64,000 nucleotides of DNA from Hedera helix (Eukaryota; Streptophyta; Magnoliopsida; Apiales; Araliaceae), in the NCBI GenBank assembly GCA_947179155.2, contig OX359270.1:20433556-20497555 (forward strand), in the 5' to 3' direction. The notes beneath the pieces were generated by a model, which saw only the letters and a program-made list of their open reading frames with translations, did no database searches and was not told the DNA's origin. Every line of letters starts with the position of its first letter. Position 1 is the first letter of the stretch. The position numbers and the translations under genes were made by a program. This document shows positions 20,614 to 33,845 of the stretch, piece after piece.

Positions 20614-22186
20614 TTGAAAGGACAGGAACTAGTACCACTTGAAGACGAGATTGAACAGAAGTTTCGACAAGTTCGAAACTTTATTCAAGAAATAATACAA
20701 AATCAAGAGAGAATGGCGGACGAGGAACATAAATCGCTTAGGGATTTTTGCCATGGCTTAGGTCATCGAGATATAGAGTATTCAGAGGTCGACAATTAAT
20801 GCAACTAATTTTTAGATAAAGCCTGAGACTATTCAAATGCTTCAAAACTCGGTGCAATTTACGGGATTGCCAAACAATGATCCAAGTGACCACTTATTCA
20901 GTTTCTTGGAAATTTGTGATACCTTTAAGTTTTATGGAGTATCTGAAGACGCAATTAGATTGAGGCTATTCCCGTTTACACTATGAGATAAAGCACGGAG
21001 TTTGATTCACTCTCAACCAGCTGGTTCGATAACAACGTGGAATGATTTGGTGTAGAAGTTTCTAGCCAAGTTCTTCCCACCTGCTAAGACAACTAAAATG
21101 CGTAATGATATTACATCTTTCATTCAGTACGATTCAAAATCTCTATATGAGGCATGGAAAAGGTTCAAGGATCTGTTACGTAGATGCCCTCATCACGGGA
21201 TACCCTAATGGTAACAAATGCAGACCTTTTACAATGGATTATCTAGTGCTACATGTACCAGTATTGACATTGCTGCAGGAGGAACTTTAATGGCTAAAAC
21301 TTTTGATGAAGCATATAACTTGTTGGAGACTATGGCAACCAATAATTATCAGTGGCCAACTACACGAATGAACTAACCATGGGCAGTGCGGATTATTGAG
21401 CTGGATGCGATTACAACATTGAGTGCACATATTAAATCTCAGATAACGGCTCCTACGAAGAAGATCGATTCTCTTGGGTTGCATAATGTTCACAGTGTAG
21501 CAATGGTTTACGAGTTATGTGCTGGAAACCATTCCAGCGACCAATGCACCATCAGCTAAGAATCAATGAAGTTTGTGAAAAATTATAATCAACAACAGAA
21601 CAGTAGCAACCTTAACAGTTATAATCCGGGGTGGAGGAACCATCCAAACTTTTCATGGAGAGATAATCAAATTTATCAGTAGAATGCTCCAAGACAATCT
21701 AATCCACACAGATTCCATAGCCAACCTCCTTAGCAATCGAAGAAACAGTCATACTTGGAGGAGATGTTGGTTAAATTTATGGCAAAAACTGAGTCAAGGA
21801 TGAGTGCACAAGACAAGATCATGAACTAGATGGACATGAACATAAAAAGCCAAGCGATGTCAATTCGCAGCCTTGAAAACCAGATGGGACAGTTAACAAA
21901 TGTAATGAATAGCTGTCTCTAAGGGACTTTGCCAAGTAACATAGAGGTGAACCCAAGAAGAGAAGGGAAAGATCAGTGTCAAGTAGTCATACTCAAAAGT
22001 GGTAAAGAAATGCACGGGGTTGAAACCAAGATACTAACAAAGGTTAAGAAAAAGGATGCAGAAGTTGATAAAGAAAGTGAAAAGGATGAGACTGATTCAA
22101 AGGCATATTCAGATGAGAAGACAAAAGTGGATAAAAATACTTCTTCAGTACCGCTTATTCCATTTCCACAAAGATTGCAAAAGTAG
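20614..22186 (+). pseudogene. Athila gag (broken)
   Basis: Gag of the Athila lineage: particle-forming protein of the retroelement. Recognisable pieces are PSDHLFSFLEICDTFKFYGVS (about 20880-20945), ARSLIHSQPAGSITTWNDL and KFLAKFFPPAKT (about 20990-21090), and FDEAYNLLETMA (about 21303), matching the retrotransposon gag domain. A linker NPRREGKDQCQVV...LKSGKE leads toward protease. Several stops, such as TAG after NDLV and TGA after PFTL, plus frame changes break it. No Cys-His knuckle was found, as is usual for Athila. Confidence 0.8.
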
Positions 22187-22219
22187 ATATTAGACAGGCA
22201 GTTTTCAAAATTTCTGGAT

Positions 22220-22800
22220 GTGTTTAAGAAGTTGCAAATTAACATTCCATTCGCTAATGCTTTGGAACAGATGCCCAGTTATGTTAAATTCATGAATGAC
22301 ATCTTATCAAAGAAAAGAAAGTTGGGTGAATTTGAAACTGTGGCCTTAACGGAGGCGTGTAGTGCAGTCTTACAAAAGAAGCTTTCACCAAAGCTTAAGG
22401 ATCCGGGCAGCTTCACCATACCTTGCACAATAGGGAGCTATTTCTTCAATCGTTGTTTATGTGGTTTGGACGCAAGTATAAATCTCATGCCTTTGTTGAT
22501 TTATCAGCAGTTGGGTTTAAAAGAAGCCATTCCCACAAATGTAACTCTACAGTTGGCGGATAGATCAATCACATACCCGAGGGGAATTATGGAGGATGTT
22601 TTGGTTAAGGTCGACAAATTCATATTCTCAGTAGATTTCATCGTATTAGACTTTGAGGAGGACCGAGACATTCCAATCATTCTGGGTCGACCATTCCTTG
22701 CAATGGGGAGAACGTTGATTGATGTTTAGAAAGGAAAACTAATAATGTGGGTTCAGGACCAAGAGGTAACTTTCGACGTGTTTAAGGCAATGAAATTTCC
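22220..22800 (+). pseudogene. Athila aspartic protease region (broken)
   Basis: The frame 22220-22729 holds the FANALEQMPSYVKFMNDIL and KRKLGEFETVAL blocks and the degenerate protease flap region GLDASINLMPLLIYQQLG, then DIPIILGRPFLAMGRTLIDV, the usual end of the plant Ty3 protease. The catalytic D(S/T)G triad position reads GLDAS, as often in Athila. A TAG at 22727 replaces what is normally an open junction (V.KGKL). The polyprotein would continue into RT. Confidence 0.8.
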
Positions 22801-23223
22801 CAGTGATGTTGATGAATTCTTCTGAGTTGATCTAGTTGACGGAGCAGTGAATGACGTATTTGCGGGAAGTGGTGTACTCGATCCTCTTGAAACTTCCATC
22901 GTTAGCTAAGAAATTTTAGATTATCTAGAAGCTTTGGAGTATGTGCAGCTGTTGGATTCTTCACCAAGGTACACCAAGTTTAAATAGCAATTTAAAGCAC
23001 TTGACTATACGAGGAAGTCTAATGAGAAACCGCTAACTTTTGAGCTTAAACAGTTACCTAATCATCTTAGGTATGCATATTTGGGTGAGTCATTTACCTT
23101 GCTAGTGATTATTTCTGTAACTCTTACAGATGAGCAATAAAGTAAGCTTTTGAGGATTCTTAGAGAATATAAATATGCTTTGGGATGGATTATTGTGGAT
23201 ATAAAATGAATTAGTCCTACTGT

Positions 23224-24570
23224 TTACATGTACAAGATTCTACTCGAAGAAAGGGCCAAACCGACTTTTGAGTAGCAACACAGGTTAAACCTTATTATGA
23301 AGGAAGTGGTGAAAACGGAGATCATTAAGTGGCTTGATGCAGGGATCATATATCCATTTTTAGATAATGCTTGGGTGAGTCCAGTAAAGTGTGTGCCAAA
23401 GAAGGGTGGAATGACGGTAGTTGCTAATAAAAATAATGAACTGATTCCGACAAGAATAGTAACTGGGTAGAGAGTATGCATGGATTACAGGAAATTGAAC
23501 AAGGCCACTCGTAAGGACCATTTTCCTTTACCGTTCATTGACCAGATGCTAGATCGATTGGCTGGACACAAGTACTATTATCTCTTGGATGGGTATTCAG
23601 GTTATAATCAGATTTCTATCGCACTTGATGACCAAGAAAAGGCTACCTTTACTTTCCCATTTGGAACCTTTGCATTCAGACGGGTGTCCTTTGGATTATA
23701 CAATGCATTAACAACTTTTCAAAGGTGCATGATGTCTATTTTCTCGAATATGGTCAAAAATAATCTCAAGGTATTTATTGATGATTTCTCAGTTTTTGGA
23801 GATTCTTTGGATCTTTGTTTGGAGAACCTAATTCTGGTACTTAAATACTGCATTGAGATAAATCTGATTTTGAATTGGGAAAAATGTCATTTCATTGTTA
23901 AATAGGGTATTATTCTGAGGCATAGAGTTTCGACAAAAGGGATAGAAGTGGATAAAGTTAAAATTGAGACGTTGAGAAGCTTCCACCACTCACATCAGTT
24001 AAGGATATTCAGAGTTTTCTAGGGCACACAAGTTTCTATCGTCAGTTCATAAAGGATTTCTCGAAGATAACTAAATCGTTATGCAATCTGTTGGAAAAGG
24101 ATGCTTTGTTCAAGTTTGATAAGGCATATCTTGAAGCTTTTGAGATATTGAAAATGAAGTTGGTTATGGCCCCGATGATTGTCGCCCTCGATTGGAACTA
24201 TCCGTTCGAGTTGATGTATGATGCAAATGATTTCGCGATTGGGGCAGTTTTGGGTCAGCGCAAGGATAAGATGTTTCATGCTATTTACTACGCAAGCAAG
24301 ACACTGTCCGATGCCTAACTCAACTATACAATAACAAAAAAAGAGCTTTTAACAGTGGTTTATGCATTTGATAAATTTCAACCATATCTCATCGGGACAA
24401 AATGGTGGTATTCGCGGACCATTTTGCCATAAAATATTTGATCTCTAAGAAAGATGTGAAGCTGCGTTTGATAAGATGGGCACTTTTACTTCAGGAATTT
24501 GACTTGGAAATTCGGGACAAAAAAGGGACCACAAATCAGGTGGCAGATCACTTATTTAGATTAAAGAATT
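23224..24570 (+). pseudogene. Athila reverse transcriptase and RNase H (broken)
   Basis: RT copies the RNA genome; RNase H removes the template. Visible: KWLDAGIIYPFLDNAWVSPV (about 23330), VCMDYRKLNKATRKDHFPLP (about 23478), the active-site block FIDDFSVFGDS (about 23777), and NWEKCHF (about 23875). RNase H follows at about 24090-24570 with ALDWNYPFELMYDAND and the thumb-like end LLLQEFDLEIRDKKGT...VADHLFRL. The active-site DD is kept. Stops at 23468 (TAG for W), 23903 (TAG) and a frame break near 23970 inactivate it. Orientation and order after protease are as in Athila. Confidence 0.88.
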
Positions 24571-24639
24571 CAGGGAAGCAAGAGGATGATGGGTTGGTAA
24601 TTAATGAGTCATTCCTGGATGAGCAACTCTTTTATATTA

Positions 24640-25933
24640 CGAAGGAAGCGCCATTGTATGCTAATTTTGTGAATTACTTAGTAAGTGATGTGATGCCTTC
24701 GGACTTATCAAACCAGCAACGAAAGAAGTTTCTGCACGATGTAAAATTCTACATGTGGGATGAACCGTTCTTGTTTAAGCAATGTGTCGATCAGTTGTTA
24801 AGAAGATATGCACCCAAGGAAGAAATTCAGAACATACTTCACCACTGCCATGCTTCGAATTACAGAGGACATTATATGGGAGAGAGGATTGCATTAAAGG
24901 TGATTCAATCTAGATTTTACTGGCCTTCTCTCTTTAAAGATGCTCATCCATTTGTGTTATAGTGTGACATATGCCAAAGGGTTGACAATATCTCAAAACG
25001 ACACGAAATGCCCCTAAATAATATTATGGTAATTGAAATATTTGATATATGGGGGATAGATTTTATGGGGCCATTTCCATCTACTTTTAGTAACTCATAC
25101 ATCTTAGTCGCGGTTGATTATGTATCCAAATGGGTGGAATCTGCGACATTACCATCTAATGATGTAAAAGTAGTTATGAGATTTCTTCTGAAGAACATAT
25201 TTACCTGGTCTAGCACACCAAGGGCAATTATCAGCGATGGGGGCACGTATTTCTGTAATAAGTAATTTGAGACACTTATGGTTAAATACGTGGTAACTCA
25301 TAAGATTTCTACTGCCTACCATCCTCAAACTAACAGATAGGCTGAGGTATCTAATCGGGGAATTAAGCGGATATTAGAGAAAATGGTGTACCCAAACAGA
25401 AAGGACTATCAAAGAAATTAGACGATGCATTTTGGGCTTATCGGACCACCAACAAAACACTAATCGGGATGTCTCTGTTTTAACTTGTATATGGAAAGGT
25501 GTATCACCTTCCAGTTGAGCTTGAGCATAACGCATATTGGGTGATCTAAAAGCTTAATTTTGATGCGACCTTAGCGGGTGAGAAGAGACTATTGCAATTT
25601 AATGAGCTTGATGAATTTCGTCTACATGCTTACGAAAGTTAAAAGTTATACAAGGAAAAGGTAAAGAAATGGCATAAAAAGAAGATCATCTTGAGAAAAT
25701 TTGAACTGGAGCAGAAGGTTCTTCTCTCCCGTCTAAAACTTTTCCTAAGGAAATTGAGGTCAAGATGGCTAGGTTCGTTCACTGTTATTCAAGTGTCCCC
25801 TTATGGAGTGGTGGAATTGGAGGATAAGGCTATGAAACAAACTTTCAAATTGAATGACCAAAGATTGAATCATTATTGGGGTGGAAATTTTGATCGCCAG
25901 AAAACCTCAATCCTTCTCGCCAATAATGACTAA
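24640..25933 (+). pseudogene. Athila integrase (broken)
   Basis: The integrase HHCC finger is visible as HHCHASNYRGH ... CDICQR (24840-24990). The DDE core has D in WGIDFMGPFP, D in IISDGGTYF, and E in AEVSNRGIKRILE. The C-terminal part is RSRWLGSFTVIQVSPYGVVELED (about 25755-25830), the GPF/Y-like module. Stops at 24961, 25264, 25339 (TAGs) and a frame break near 25420 kill it. The integrase inserted the element's cDNA into host DNA. The Athila body is interrupted further on at 26545. Confidence 0.85.
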
Positions 25934-26544
25934 AAAGGACAAAATCAGGCTGGCGACTTAAAACCAAGCGTTGTTTGGGAGACAACCCAAATTGTTAATT
26001 TTTAATAGTTCTTATATTTTGTGGAATTGAATTATGTTAAAGTATAGTGGTTTAGTTAGATTGTATATTTTAATCTTGTTATGATGGACTCTAACTATGT
26101 GACATACTTGCAGGAACAAGTAACGCGTGAAAAGGAATAAACAATGAAGCATTGCGGGTTAAAACCACTAGGCCAAGACACTAAGCGCCCAGTTAATGCC
26201 CGCCAACAACAGCCCAACACGCATAGGCACCCAAAACACGCCCAGTAGGTGCCAGTTAAAAAAAAAAGGGCCCTTCACGGTGAATATAAGATTACAACTG
26301 GGTTTTATTTCCTTATGCGCTCCATCTCTCATTTAAACTCCAAATGCACTTTCAACTTATATTCTTACACTCCAATAGCAACAAGGAAGCTACAATCCAG
26401 CGTCACACGACTTCAAACCTCCATATTGTCAAATTCAAAAAGGGCCACCAACAAATCTTCACCCAACTTATTCGTATGCTCCACCCAATTCCCAACCACA
26501 TCAGTTCAAGGCTTGGGTAATTCATCTAAGGCAATTACATCATC
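25934..26544 (+). other. Athila non-coding stretch between integrase and the nested block
   Basis: No ORF of note. Low-complexity AGGC/CCCA words (26160-26250) resemble those in the Athila 3' LTR at 57890-57950. The stretch ends with TCATC (26540-26544), one copy of the target duplication of the inserted element; the same five bases reappear at 54855 where the Athila sequence resumes. Confidence 0.6.
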
Positions 26545-27713
26545 TGTAATATCCCAGATATTTACAAGATTTGTAGATAAGATTAATTAAAGGTTATGGT
26601 TTAAAATCTAGAGTTGGAGAAGTGAGTTGTGTAAAAAATGAGTAAACATTTTTTTTTTGAATTAAATATGAGAATATTATAAGGATGCATGTGGAGAATT
26701 TATTAAGAAAATAAATTAAATTAAAAAGTGAAGGTGATTATATTGATACATATATACCTAAAGTGTGCTTTTAGCCAAATAAGAAGATGAGTAAATTAAT
26801 ACTCAATAAAACTAATAAATTAATTAGTTGAAGTATGGAGTAAGAATGAAAGTCATGTAATATAATTAACTAAGTTAATTATATGAGTCATGAATTATAG
26901 CTAAGATTAACAAGTAGAGAAGTTAGATTATTGTCTAGAATGACAATATTAAGAAGTTAATTAATTAAGTAATTAACTTAATTATTAAGTTGTTATATAG
27001 AGTCCAATAATGGATTAAAGCAAGCCAATATGTTAATTATTTTAAGTTATGTTGGTAATTATAAAGAGGTCCAAATATATTTAAGAATATAGCCTCATGA
27101 AGAGTTCAAGTAATTTAATTACTATTAGTGGACTAACCCAAAAAGGATGATATGTGTTAGCCCAATATGGGAATACTTGCATGAAGGTGGGTAATTAAAT
27201 AATAAGCCTAAATATTATGTTAATTAATAGTCCAAGAGGTAATTAATATAAGTCAAATTAAATAATATTGACAAGTATTGTTGAGTGTAGAGAATTAACT
27301 AATGTAGGGCAAATTGACTAACCCTATTTGGTAGACAAGAGGAGGCATTAAGCAAATATTGGTTAATTGCTAGGTGAATGAATGTGATGATGAGAATTAA
27401 CTATGGATGAGTTAATTGAGTAACCCAAGGTGGTAGAATAATTTAAAGCAAGTCTAATTGGATTATATTATAAGTCCAAATGAGGTATTAAACTAGGTCC
27501 AACAAATTAACATAGTAGTTTATGTAACTAAATAAACCTTGATTCGTGTAATAATTAAACTAGATCAATGCTTAATTTAATTAAATGTAGAATGTGTTAG
27601 TTAATGTTAGTCCAATGTAATAAATAAATTGAGCCCAATCAAATTAAATGAATGAGCCCAATATATTTAATTCCTAAGTCCAAAGTGGAGCCCAAATGAA
27701 GTCAAAGATTGGT

Positions 27714-27772
<59 letters not shown>

Positions 27773-30564
27773 TGTATATAAGTGTATATAGATGTTGGTG
27801 AATATGTATATATGAATATATAGGACATAAAAATAAAGCCAAATTGGTATAATTATAGAGCAATCCTAAATTTTGGGGCCCACATGGATGTGAAACTTGC
27901 TTATTAGCGAATTTTGAGTGAAAAGTTGCTTAACGACTCCCCACCAACCCTAGTCATTCATATGGTCATTCAAAATGTCACTCAATTGGTCATTCAATGC
28001 TATAGTAAGCAAGATTAGCCTCTAATTAATCAATGCTAGTTGATTAGTGGAAATTGATGGAGATTAAGTTAGTTTCATAAATAGAATACATAACCAATGA
28101 GTTAGGTTGTTAGTCATTTTGCTAGAGCAACAAGAAAGAAAAGAGAGAGCTCCCAAGAGAGAAAAAAAAAAGAAAACTCTTGTGAGATTGTGATTCAACC
28201 CAAGGAAAAGTGCTAGAGAATAGTCAAGGATGAGTCCTTAACATAGTTATATCAAGAAGAAGAACATCCAAGTTTAGAATGTTCAAAAGTGTTTTAAACT
28301 TTCACCTATTTCATTTTTATGATCTATATATGTTTTCTATGGTCAAAAAGTATTTTTAATCGATCAAAAGTTGTTTTGATGATCTAGAAGTCTTAAACTA
28401 TGTTATATATGTATATTCACGGTTTGATTTGTTTAAATCATGTATTGGTATGTGTGTTACGCAAATAAAAGGAAGAAAAATTTATATAGTGATTTACTGG
28501 TAGAACCCTAGATGGTTCGATCTTAAATTTCTTGTCAAAACGTTTTCAAAATGTGATTGGACCATGAAATGTTGTAAAACAAGAAGTTAGGAAGACAACA
28601 ACACTGAGTTGGTGTCATATGGATGTGTAGATGTTATTTTGTTCAAGTTTGAACTAATAAAACCAAGGATTTGTGAAGTTAGATTTCACTTTATCCTTGT
28701 GAGTGGTTTTTAGTCTAGTTCAGTTTGGAATTTGGATTTGTGATATAAAGAGAAGTTGTAGAGGAGGAAATTATAATGAGAATTGACTCAAGAATCACCC
28801 TAAAATATTTAAAAATGAAGAAGTTATGGCTATCGAAGCGACTGAGGGTCGTGCAGCCAAAAAGTTGATTTTTGGAAAAATGGCCGAGTGCACCTGCACT
28901 CGTGGTGGGCGCAACTGCGCCTGAGTCCACTTCCTACCAGATTTTAGGCAGTTCAGGTCGGGACGAGTCAGTCCGGGTTGGATCGGGTCAGTCCAGGTCG
29001 GGTTTTTTTGTAAAAATTAAGTTGAAATAAGTATAAAATGAATGTGTTTGAATACTAAACCAATACATATGGAGTCTATTAATAAATAAATAGTAGCTAA
29101 ATGTTTAAAATAAAGACTAAAGTTAACACAATTAACAAGTTAACTATTTGTATTATTTGAAGAATATTAAAATATTATTAAATGGTGAATAATTTTAGTA
29201 TGTGATTAAAAGATTGTTAAAATGATTAATAACATTTGTAAATGCTTAAAATATCACTACATAGTTAATGAGTGATTAAAATATTATTAAATAATTAATA
29301 ATATTAATAAGGGATTAAAATATTATTAAATGGTTAATAATATTAATAAGGGATTAAAATATTATTAAATGATTAATAATATTAGCAAAAGATTAAAATA
29401 TTATTAAATGGTTAATAATATTAATAAGTGATTAAAATATTATTAAATGGTTAATAATATTTGAATGTAATTGTATATTATCAAAGGTAGATAATATTTT
29501 GAGATATTTGGTACATTATTAAATGTCCAAATTATTAAGTTATGTAAAACAAGAAAGTTTAATTGAATTAAATCAATGTAAATAGTCCATTTTTGACTAA
29601 TTGTAGTCAACTTATTAAAAGTGGGTCGTACGAATAACGTGTAGTGAAGGTGTAAGTTGGTTAAGCGTACCGGGCATGTCCGAACTATATTTTGGACTAG
29701 GATTTTTGTCCAGAACTTAAGGGTTCATTTGTCGAACATCTTAAGAGTTAGAGTCTTATATAAAGACTAAGTAATAGTCATTGTAACTATTGATGATGTC
29801 AATTTCATATATAAATTATAGGTTGAACGAAAGACGCAAAATAAGCATAAATGGTAGAAGCAAACCAGACAGGTTTTTCAGAACTTGCTCCTATGTGCAT
29901 TTTTATGCAATCATATGTTATTAAATTATTGATATGAGAATATATTGATGATATTTGTGTTATGTGAAACGCATGAAGTATGATTATATACGGAGTATGT
30001 ACAGAATAAGAAGCATGACTTGATATATGTTAGATGTGTATTATATGCGATGCATAAGAAGTATGAAGCATTCATAAAATGAAAAGCATGAAAAGCATGA
30101 TAAACGTATAAAATGTATAATATGTGAAGCATGTAATGTGTTATGCGTAGTTGTTAAACTTGCTGACTTGCTATAAAATCAACACTTTCAGATAAATGCG
30201 AGTTAGTCGAAGTTTTTGATAAAGATTAAGGAACCGAAATGCACATTATTTTCACTGAAGTTCTAAATGACTGTTGTAGATATCAATCCGAAATTAGACA
30301 AGTAAAATGTTTGTGTAGAATAAGAATTTGTTGGTATATAAAATGAGTATTAAATACTCAAAAGTGATTGTAATAGAATGTCATATCATGTATGATATTG
30401 TGTCATACTAGGAATTTATAAAGATTGCGATTCTGGAATAGAAATAGATGTTGTAAAATTATAAATAAATGATTATATATCAATTTTAATATTGTTATAA
30501 GTTATGATTGATAAGGAAAAGTTACGATTCGAGGTTCAAGGGACCCAGATTCGGGGGCGTCACA
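26545..30564 (+). repeat. LARD 5' LTR
   Basis: 4020 bp, TG...CA bounded. Features inside: an (AT)n run (about 27716-27770), a TATA-like CATAAATAGAATACA near 28074, a G-rich box (28855-28995), an AATATTATTAAATG tandem-palindromic stretch (about 29150-29470), and the terminal GGGGGCGTCACA. By eye it aligns with the 3' LTR over its whole length with several percent differences, so the insertion is not recent. Confidence 0.85.
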
Positions 30565-32645
30565 AGTTAGTATCAGAGATGATAGGTTAAAAACCTTAGG
30601 TAAGAGTACCTTAGGCTATAACCGTAGTAGAAGATAAGTAAAATGGTAAAAGAATAAACTCAGGTAGAGTTTAAGTAATAAAAGATGAATTTAGAAGATT
30701 CATATATTAAGGATTATCCAAAGGTGTGTTTGAGGAGATGTAAGAGAAATAAAAAGGGTCATGTTGTACCTAATTCAAGGAAATTATAGAAGATATCTTA
30801 TAATAAGATTTTGAAGAGCAGAAAGAAAATTCTAATAAGGTCATGCAATGATCTAGAGAGATGAACTCTTAATGACTCAGATGTACTAAGATATGGATTG
30901 AGAGAATTCATATTCAGTTAAGGAAATGATAGGGTATGTGGGATTTTTCATTGAAGACTCATGATAGTGGCTGAGTTATACGATTCCTTATATGGACGGA
31001 GAATTTGTGTTTGGTTTTGGAGCAACTTTGCTTCCCATATTAATATAGTGGTGGAGTTGAACATTCTTTTATATGGGTAGAGGACTTATTCTTGGTTTAA
31101 CGACCGCTTAATTTCTTATATTGATTAGTAGCTGAGTTGACTAATTTCTTATACGGGCAGGAGATTGTGTTTGGTTTGACAACCACTTAGCTTCTTATAG
31201 TGATAATCGATTTAAACCTAGTATCACGCTATTTGTTATATGTATGTTGAGAAGGTGATTCTTTTCTCATGTGTATAACGGATAGGTAGAGGATGTTAAG
31301 GTAGGTGCGTGTTCTTAAAACTCATACTTATGGTAAGTTCGTGACTCATAATCGTATGGTGGAACCCCTCAGCGAATGAACGATTTTGGTCTGACTAGGA
31401 TAAGTTCCTCAACCCATATGATTGTCGCAAATTTCTGAACTCCTAAAGTGTGGTAAGTTTGATGAACAGTGAGTATGGGTAGAGTTAAGTAGCAAGATTA
31501 AAGCTATACTAGATGTAGTTATTAAGCTGAAAAAGAATGCGGAGGAAAAATTTGAGGTGTTAGGATATTCCAAATCTTCTAGTTTTGCAAGACTTTAAAA
31601 TTCTTAAAATCGTGCCAAATTCGTAATGTTGTGCTTTTGAAAAGGCAAATGAATTTTTTTTGTTTTATTATTAAGTCGCAGTAACAGGAGAGGTGGAGAA
31701 GTCCATCGTTACCTGCAATGACATGATAAAACCTAAAATGATTTTCAGTATTTTGAAATGTTTAAAGAAGAGTCTATGTTAATTGTTTCGACTAGACAAA
31801 TTGATTTAAAAATATTAAAATGTATTTATAAAATCATCACACGCCATTGAAGCCATGATATGGAGATGAAAAGGACGGAATCCTCAACGTTTGGTCAAGA
31901 CTATACGGTATCATGAAGTCATGAAGTAATGACGAAATCCGCAACGCATTGTCAAGACGATGCAGTATCATGAAGTCCTATAAATGAATTTAACTTATTT
32001 TAACTAATCTAAAATAATTTTTAGTTCGTAATATACAAACAGTCTAATGATGTGAGTCTATGCCATTTATTTTGACTAGACACCTTTGGTAAGAAATGGT
32101 TCAAGTTTTATTTCCAATCCAAATTATTTTGGTGCGGAATTTTGTAGTAAGTCTGAGGTGAACAAGTGCAAAAACAAATATATTCTGTCGACAAAAGTAG
32201 ATATATTTTTGTCGGGACATAGCTCCGACTTGGCCTGATGTCTAAGACGTTGTGCACGACGTATGGTGCAATAGGTTGATCACCTAGCGTACACTTGTGA
32301 AATGTTTACAGTCTTTGTGATTGATAAACATTCTGTTTATAAGTATTTACAGGGGTAAATATTGTTTATTTGGAATTCAGTTGGATGATTGATAAATCAT
32401 CTTGGATGTTCATGGTCTTTATGACCCCTTAACATAGTATGAAAGTTTTAATAAATATTTTGATTTTCAATTTATTCTTCTGCAAGATATTCTAATGTTC
32501 TGGAATTGTAAGTGAAAAGTATGAACTTCCTAAAAAAGGGTGGTCATAGAACTTGATAAGTAAAGAGATATCCTCAGAGAAGAAAAATTAGTAGAAATAA
32601 GTATGATGAAATTTCGGGGAAGAAATTCTTATAAGAAGGGGTAAA
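30565..32645 (+). other. LARD internal region, non-coding
   Basis: Starts with the primer-binding site AGTTAGTATCAGAG and ends with a polypurine tract AGAAGGGGTAAA at 32634-32645, next to TTCTTATAAGAAGG. No open frame longer than a few dozen codons. It contains three imperfect copies of an 80-bp unit (30964-31205; AGT(A/T)GCTGAGTT...TTATATGG...) and two of a 50-bp unit (about 31873-31975; TCAAGAC...ATCATGAAGTC). No domain is visible, so it needs proteins supplied in trans. Confidence 0.7.
30964..31205. repeat. Three tandem 80-bp imperfect units in the LARD interior
   Basis: Units start ATAGTGGCTGAGTT, ATAGTGGTGGAGTT and AGTAGCTGAGTT and share CTTATA(C/T)GG and TTGGTTT blocks. Non-coding; the role is unknown. 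Confidence 0.6.
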
Positions 32646-33812
32646 TGTAATATCCCAAATTTTTACAAGATTTGTAAATAAGATTAATTAAAGGTTATGG
32701 TTTAAAACCTAGAGTTGGAGAAGTGAGTTGTGTAAAAAATGAGTAAATATTTTTTTTGAATTAAATATGAGAATATTATAAGAATGCATGTGGAGAATTT
32801 ATTAAGAAAATAAATTTAATTAAGGAGTGAAGGTGGTTATATTGATACATATATATCTAAAGTGTGCTTTTAGCCAAATAAGAAGTTAAGTAAATTAATA
32901 CTCAATAAAACTAATAAATTAATTAGTTTAAGTATGGAGTAAGAATGAAAGTCATGTAATATAATTAACTAAGTTAATTATATGAGTCATGAATTAAAGC
33001 TAAGATTAACAAGTAGAGAAGTTAGAATAATGTCTAGAATGACAATATTAAGAAGTAAATTAATTAAGTAATTAATTTAATTATTAAGTTGTTATATAGA
33101 GTCCAATAAAAGATTAAAGCAAACCAATATGTTAATTATTTTAAGTCATGGTGGTAATTATAAAGAGGTCCAAATAAATTTAAGGATATAGCCTCATGAA
33201 GAGTTCAAGTAATTTAATTACTATTAGTGGACTAACCCAAAAAAGATGATATGTGTTAGCCCAATATGCGAATACTTGCATGAAGGTGGGTAATTAAATA
33301 ATAAGCCCAAATATTATGTTAATTAATAGTCCAAGAGGTAATTAATATAAGTCAAATTAAATAATATTGACAAGTATTGTTGAGTGTAGAGAATTAACTA
33401 ATGTAGGGCTAATTGACTAACCTTAGTTGGTAGGCAAGAGGAGGCATTAAGCAAACATTGGTTAATTGCTAGGTGAATGAATGTGATGATGAGAATTAAC
33501 TATGGATGAGTTAATTGAGTAACCTAAGATTGTAAAATAATTTAAAGCAAGTCTAATTGGATTATATTATAAGTCCAAATGAGGTATTAAACTAGGTTCA
33601 ATAAATTAACCTAGTAGTCCATGTAACTAAATAAACTTTGATCCATGTAATAATTAAACTAGACTAATGCTTAATTTAATTAAATGTAGCATGTGTTAGT
33701 TAATGTTAGCCTAATGTAATAAATAAATTGAGCCCAATCAAATTAAATGAATGAGCCCAATATATTTAATTCATAAGTCCAAAGAGAAGCCCAAATGAAG
33801 TCAAAGATTGGT

Positions 33813-33845
<33 letters not shown>

